The notes under the pieces were generated by a model. It saw nothing but the letters and a program-made list of their open reading frames with translations, was not told the DNA's origin and did not search any database. A stretch of DNA of 64,000 nt from Terriglobia bacterium (lineage in GTDB: Bacteria > Acidobacteriota > Terriglobia > Terriglobales > Acidobacteriaceae): assembly GCA_020073645.1 (NCBI GenBank), contig JAIQET010000016.1:1-64000 (forward strand). Direction: 5' to 3'. Below are positions 62,059 through 64,000 of the stretch, one piece after another (the first letter of the stretch is position 1; each line of letters starts with the position of its first letter). A program made the translations under genes and the position numbers.

Positions 62059-62739
62059 ATGACCGAATCCCCTCAACGCAAACTCATCATCGCCATAGAT
62101 GGCCCTGCCGGCGCGGGAAAGAGCACCATTGCTTCCCGGTTGGCGCGCAAGCTGGGATACGTGAACCTGGAGAGCGGGGCCATGTATCGCGCGCTGGCAC
62201 TGAAGGCCATCGAGTGGGACGTCTCGTTTGATGAGGAAGCGGCGCTGTTCAAGCTCGCCCAAAATTCGCGCATCCAGCTCGAACCCAGCCTGGGCGGCAA
62301 CCGCGTGCTGCTCGACGGACGCGACGTGACCCAGCGGGTGCGCGAGATCGACGTGACCGAGGCAGCGTCGCGGGTGTCGGTCCATCCCAAGGTGCGCGAG
62401 TGGATGGTTGCCCGGCAACAGGCTATGGGCGCGGGCGGGGGCGTGGTGATGGAAGGCCGCGATATCGGCACCAAGGTGTTTCCTCACGCCGACGTGAAAA
62501 TCTTTCTCGACGCCGATCCGGTAGTGCGCGAGCAACGACGCCTGTTGCAACATCATGTGAAAGGCCAGGCGGCGGCAGCCACAGCCGCAGAATTGCGGGA
62601 CCGCGACCGGCGCGACCGCACCCGGGCCGCGTCGCCGCTGGTGCCGGCTACTGATGCGGTCATTCTCGACTCTACTGACCTCTCCGAAGATGAGGTTCTC
62701 GAGCGAGTGCAGGAGTTGGTCAAGCAGAAGGTGGGGTGA
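62059..62739 (+). CDS. cmk: Cytidylate kinase
   Basis: A 226-residue CMP/dCMP kinase. The P loop IAIDGPAGAGKSTIA is near residue 11, then the CMP-binding YVNLESGAMYRALALKAIE, DGRDVTQRVR, MEGRDIGTKVFPHADVKIFL and the LID-type RDRRDRTRAASPLVPATDAV. The start ATG 62059 has a fair -10-like tacaat box 17 bases upstream. It is followed by the outer-membrane protein gene. Confidence 0.95.
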   Translation: MTESPQRKLIIAIDGPAGAGKSTIASRLARKLGYVNLESGAMYRALALKAIEWDVSFDEEAALFKLAQNSRIQLEPSLGGNRVLLDGRDVTQRVREIDVTEAASRVSVHPKVREWMVARQQAMGAGGGVVMEGRDIGTKVFPHADVKIFLDADPVVREQRRLLQHHVKGQAAAATAAELRDRDRRDRTRAASPLVPATDAVILDSTDLSEDEVLERVQELVKQKVG

Positions 62740-63003
62740 GGGGTGGCTGCGCTCCTTTCCCACTTCGGGATGAGTCCCAAGAATTTGTTCGCCAGGCACA
62801 GACTTCCCTGCCCTCCATTGATATACAGATAAGTTGCACCCGTCGCGTCTGGACTCAGTTCACTCCATTGATAAGCAGGTGTGAGTCCGATGACGCACAG
62901 GGTTGGCAGTTTCTCTTTCTTCTCCTCTCCCCTTCACCTTTCAATCTCCGGCCAGTTAGTGGTGCGCACGAGGTCCCTTACCCGGCTGAAGCCGGGATTC
63001 GGG
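62740..63003. other. Gap before the outer-membrane protein gene
   Basis: The 264 bases show no gene. A small palindrome cccggctgaagccggg lies at 62981-62996, another of the hairpin style, just before the start codon. Confidence 0.55.
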
Positions 63004-64000
63004 ATGACGCCATTGTCGTGGACGGTGCTGTCTTGTCTTCTCCTGACGCTTCTTGTGACCGCGGCGCTGGGGCAGGACGCTTCTACCGGGGCGATCCGTG
63101 GCACCGTAACTGACTCTTCCGGCGGACTGGTAGAGTGGGCCAGTGTCGTGGTGGTGAACGCGGACACGGGTCTGCGTTATTCCACCGCAAGCGACAGTGC
63201 GGGGCGATTTGCCTTCGAACTGCTTCCGCCGGGGGAGTACTCCGCCCGGGCGATCATGCGGGGCATGTCGCCCCAGGTAACTCCACAGATCCACGTCGAG
63301 GTGGGAGGCACGGTGGAATTGGCGTTCAAGCTTTCAGTCGCCGGGGTGAAAGAAACCGTCACCGTCTCAGGCGCGCCCCAACTGGTGGAGACGCAACCGA
63401 CCGCGGTCTCCTCCCTGCTGGATGAGCGGGCCATCAACGAACTGCCATTGAACGGACGGCGCTTCACCGACCTCGCGCTGCTGACCCCGGGCGTGACCCA
63501 GGATCCGCGCGGGTTGACCTCGGGCTCGAACGGCGATCTGGCGTTCGGTGGAATTCGCGGCTACCAGTCCAGCTACCTGGTGGATGGCGCGGACAACAAC
63601 AATGCCTTCTTCGGCCAGGCCCGGGGCCGTTACCGGGCGCCTTACCAGTTCTCGAATGAAGTGGTGCAGGAGTTCCGCGTCTCCTCGAATACCTATGGGG
63701 CAGAACTGGGACGGGCGGGAGGCGCCGTCGTCAACGTGGTCACCAAGTCCGGGTCAAACCAATTTCACGGCACCGGCTTCTACTACTTGCGCGACAGCGC
63801 GCTGAACGCGCAGCATGCCTTCACCGATATCAAGCCCAATGACCGCCAGCAGCAGTTCGGCTTTACCTTTGGCGGACCCGTCCGCCGCAACCGGGTGTTC
63901 TTCTTTGCTGGTTTCGACCAGCATGTTTTCCATGTGCCCACGGTGGTGCGGTTCGACAACGGGGCCTCGAAGGTAGTGCCCCAGAAGGGTCAGGAACCGC
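63004..64000 (+). CDS. Carboxypeptidase-like/TonB-type outer-membrane protein (5' part)
   Basis: The frame begins at ATG 63004 with a signal peptide (MTPLSWTVLSCLLLTLLVTA to ALGQ) and is still open at the window end (332 codons). Residues about 25-110 are a carboxypeptidase regulatory-like domain (GAIRGTVTDSSGGLVEWASV, LPPGEYSARAIMRGM). Then follows a plug-like part (ETQPTAVSSLLDERAINELP, LNGRRFTDLALLTPGVTQ, YLVDGADNNNAFFGQARG, VVTKSGSNQFHGTGFYYLRD, FTFGGPVRRNRVFFFAGFDQ). This is the large Oar/TonB-receptor-like family expanded in Acidobacteriota. Function: probably outer-membrane uptake or adhesion. Confidence 0.9.
   Translation, partial: MTPLSWTVLSCLLLTLLVTAALGQDASTGAIRGTVTDSSGGLVEWASVVVVNADTGLRYSTASDSAGRFAFELLPPGEYSARAIMRGMSPQVTPQIHVEVGGTVELAFKLSVAGVKETVTVSGAPQLVETQPTAVSSLLDERAINELPLNGRRFTDLALLTPGVTQDPRGLTSGSNGDLAFGGIRGYQSSYLVDGADNNNAFFGQARGRYRAPYQFSNEVVQEFRVSSNTYGAELGRAGGAVVNVVTKSGSNQFHGTGFYYLRDSALNAQHAFTDIKPNDRQQQFGFTFGGPVRRNRVFFFAGFDQHVFHVPTVVRFDNGASKVVPQKGQEP

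Overview
The window looks chimeric. Roughly the first 9.9 kb reads like an alphaproteobacterium of the Rhizobiales type (queA, tgt, a Bug/TctC binding protein, a flavin monooxygenase, a CHRD protein, tRNA-Lys, an M20 amidohydrolase, an NdvB-like glycosyltransferase, with GC-rich palindromic gaps). From about 10.1 kb to the end it reads like an Acidobacteriota genome (dnaX-ybaB-recR, FHA/GAF/SpoIIE phosphatase, KdpD modules, methylmalonyl-CoA mutase, sigma/anti-sigma/B-box/adhesin operon, hisS, aspS, mutL, cmk and a carboxypeptidase-like/TonB-type outer-membrane protein). Two genes are cut at the switch, so an assembly join is the simplest explanation. These taxonomic calls come from gene families and style, not from a database search.

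Layout. 1-9.9 kb: tRNA queuosine genes, catabolic/transport genes and the truncated glycosyltransferase. 10.1-18.1 kb: dnaX tail, ybaB, recR, a candidate structured RNA with its own terminator, response regulator, SpoIIE phosphatase, amidase, PF04008 protein and DEAD-box helicase with a long leader. 18.3-19.3 kb: a compact, overlapping operon of tiny unknown proteins. 19.3-25.6 kb: SagB-like double nitroreductase, a KdpD split into two divergent genes, a cut kdpE butted against a cut fadJ-like gene. 25.7-34.1 kb: secreted protein, VIT transporter, Nudix, patatin, a 949-aa solenoid membrane protein and methylmalonyl-CoA mutase. 34.2-39.5 kb: a hairpin-rich gap, then a single-chain methylase/nuclease (ISP-like) and a GIY-YIG protein, a likely defence island. 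39.6-47.8 kb: Cys/His protein, C1 genes (AcsE-like and MetF/MetV-like), glgC, a large secreted protein and a broken GH16 gene. 48-51.9 kb: cell-envelope stress-type operon. 52-64 kb: gamma-carbonic anhydrase, hisS with a large inserted domain, NTF2-like protein, aspS, DUF2971, FMN hydroxy-acid oxidase, mutL, a winged-helix protein, cmk and the start of an outer-membrane protein.

The acidobacterial part is rich in non-coding structure. Several gaps between co-directional genes are long imperfect hairpins built from a short word that is different in each gap. A 46-bp two-hairpin element occurs three times (two copies identical). Other GC-rich hairpins cluster before the ISP gene and before hisS, and some have invaded coding ends. 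The items I rate highest are the word hairpins, the 11.95-12.11 kb RNA candidate, the small-protein operon, the solenoid membrane protein and the domain inserted in hisS.
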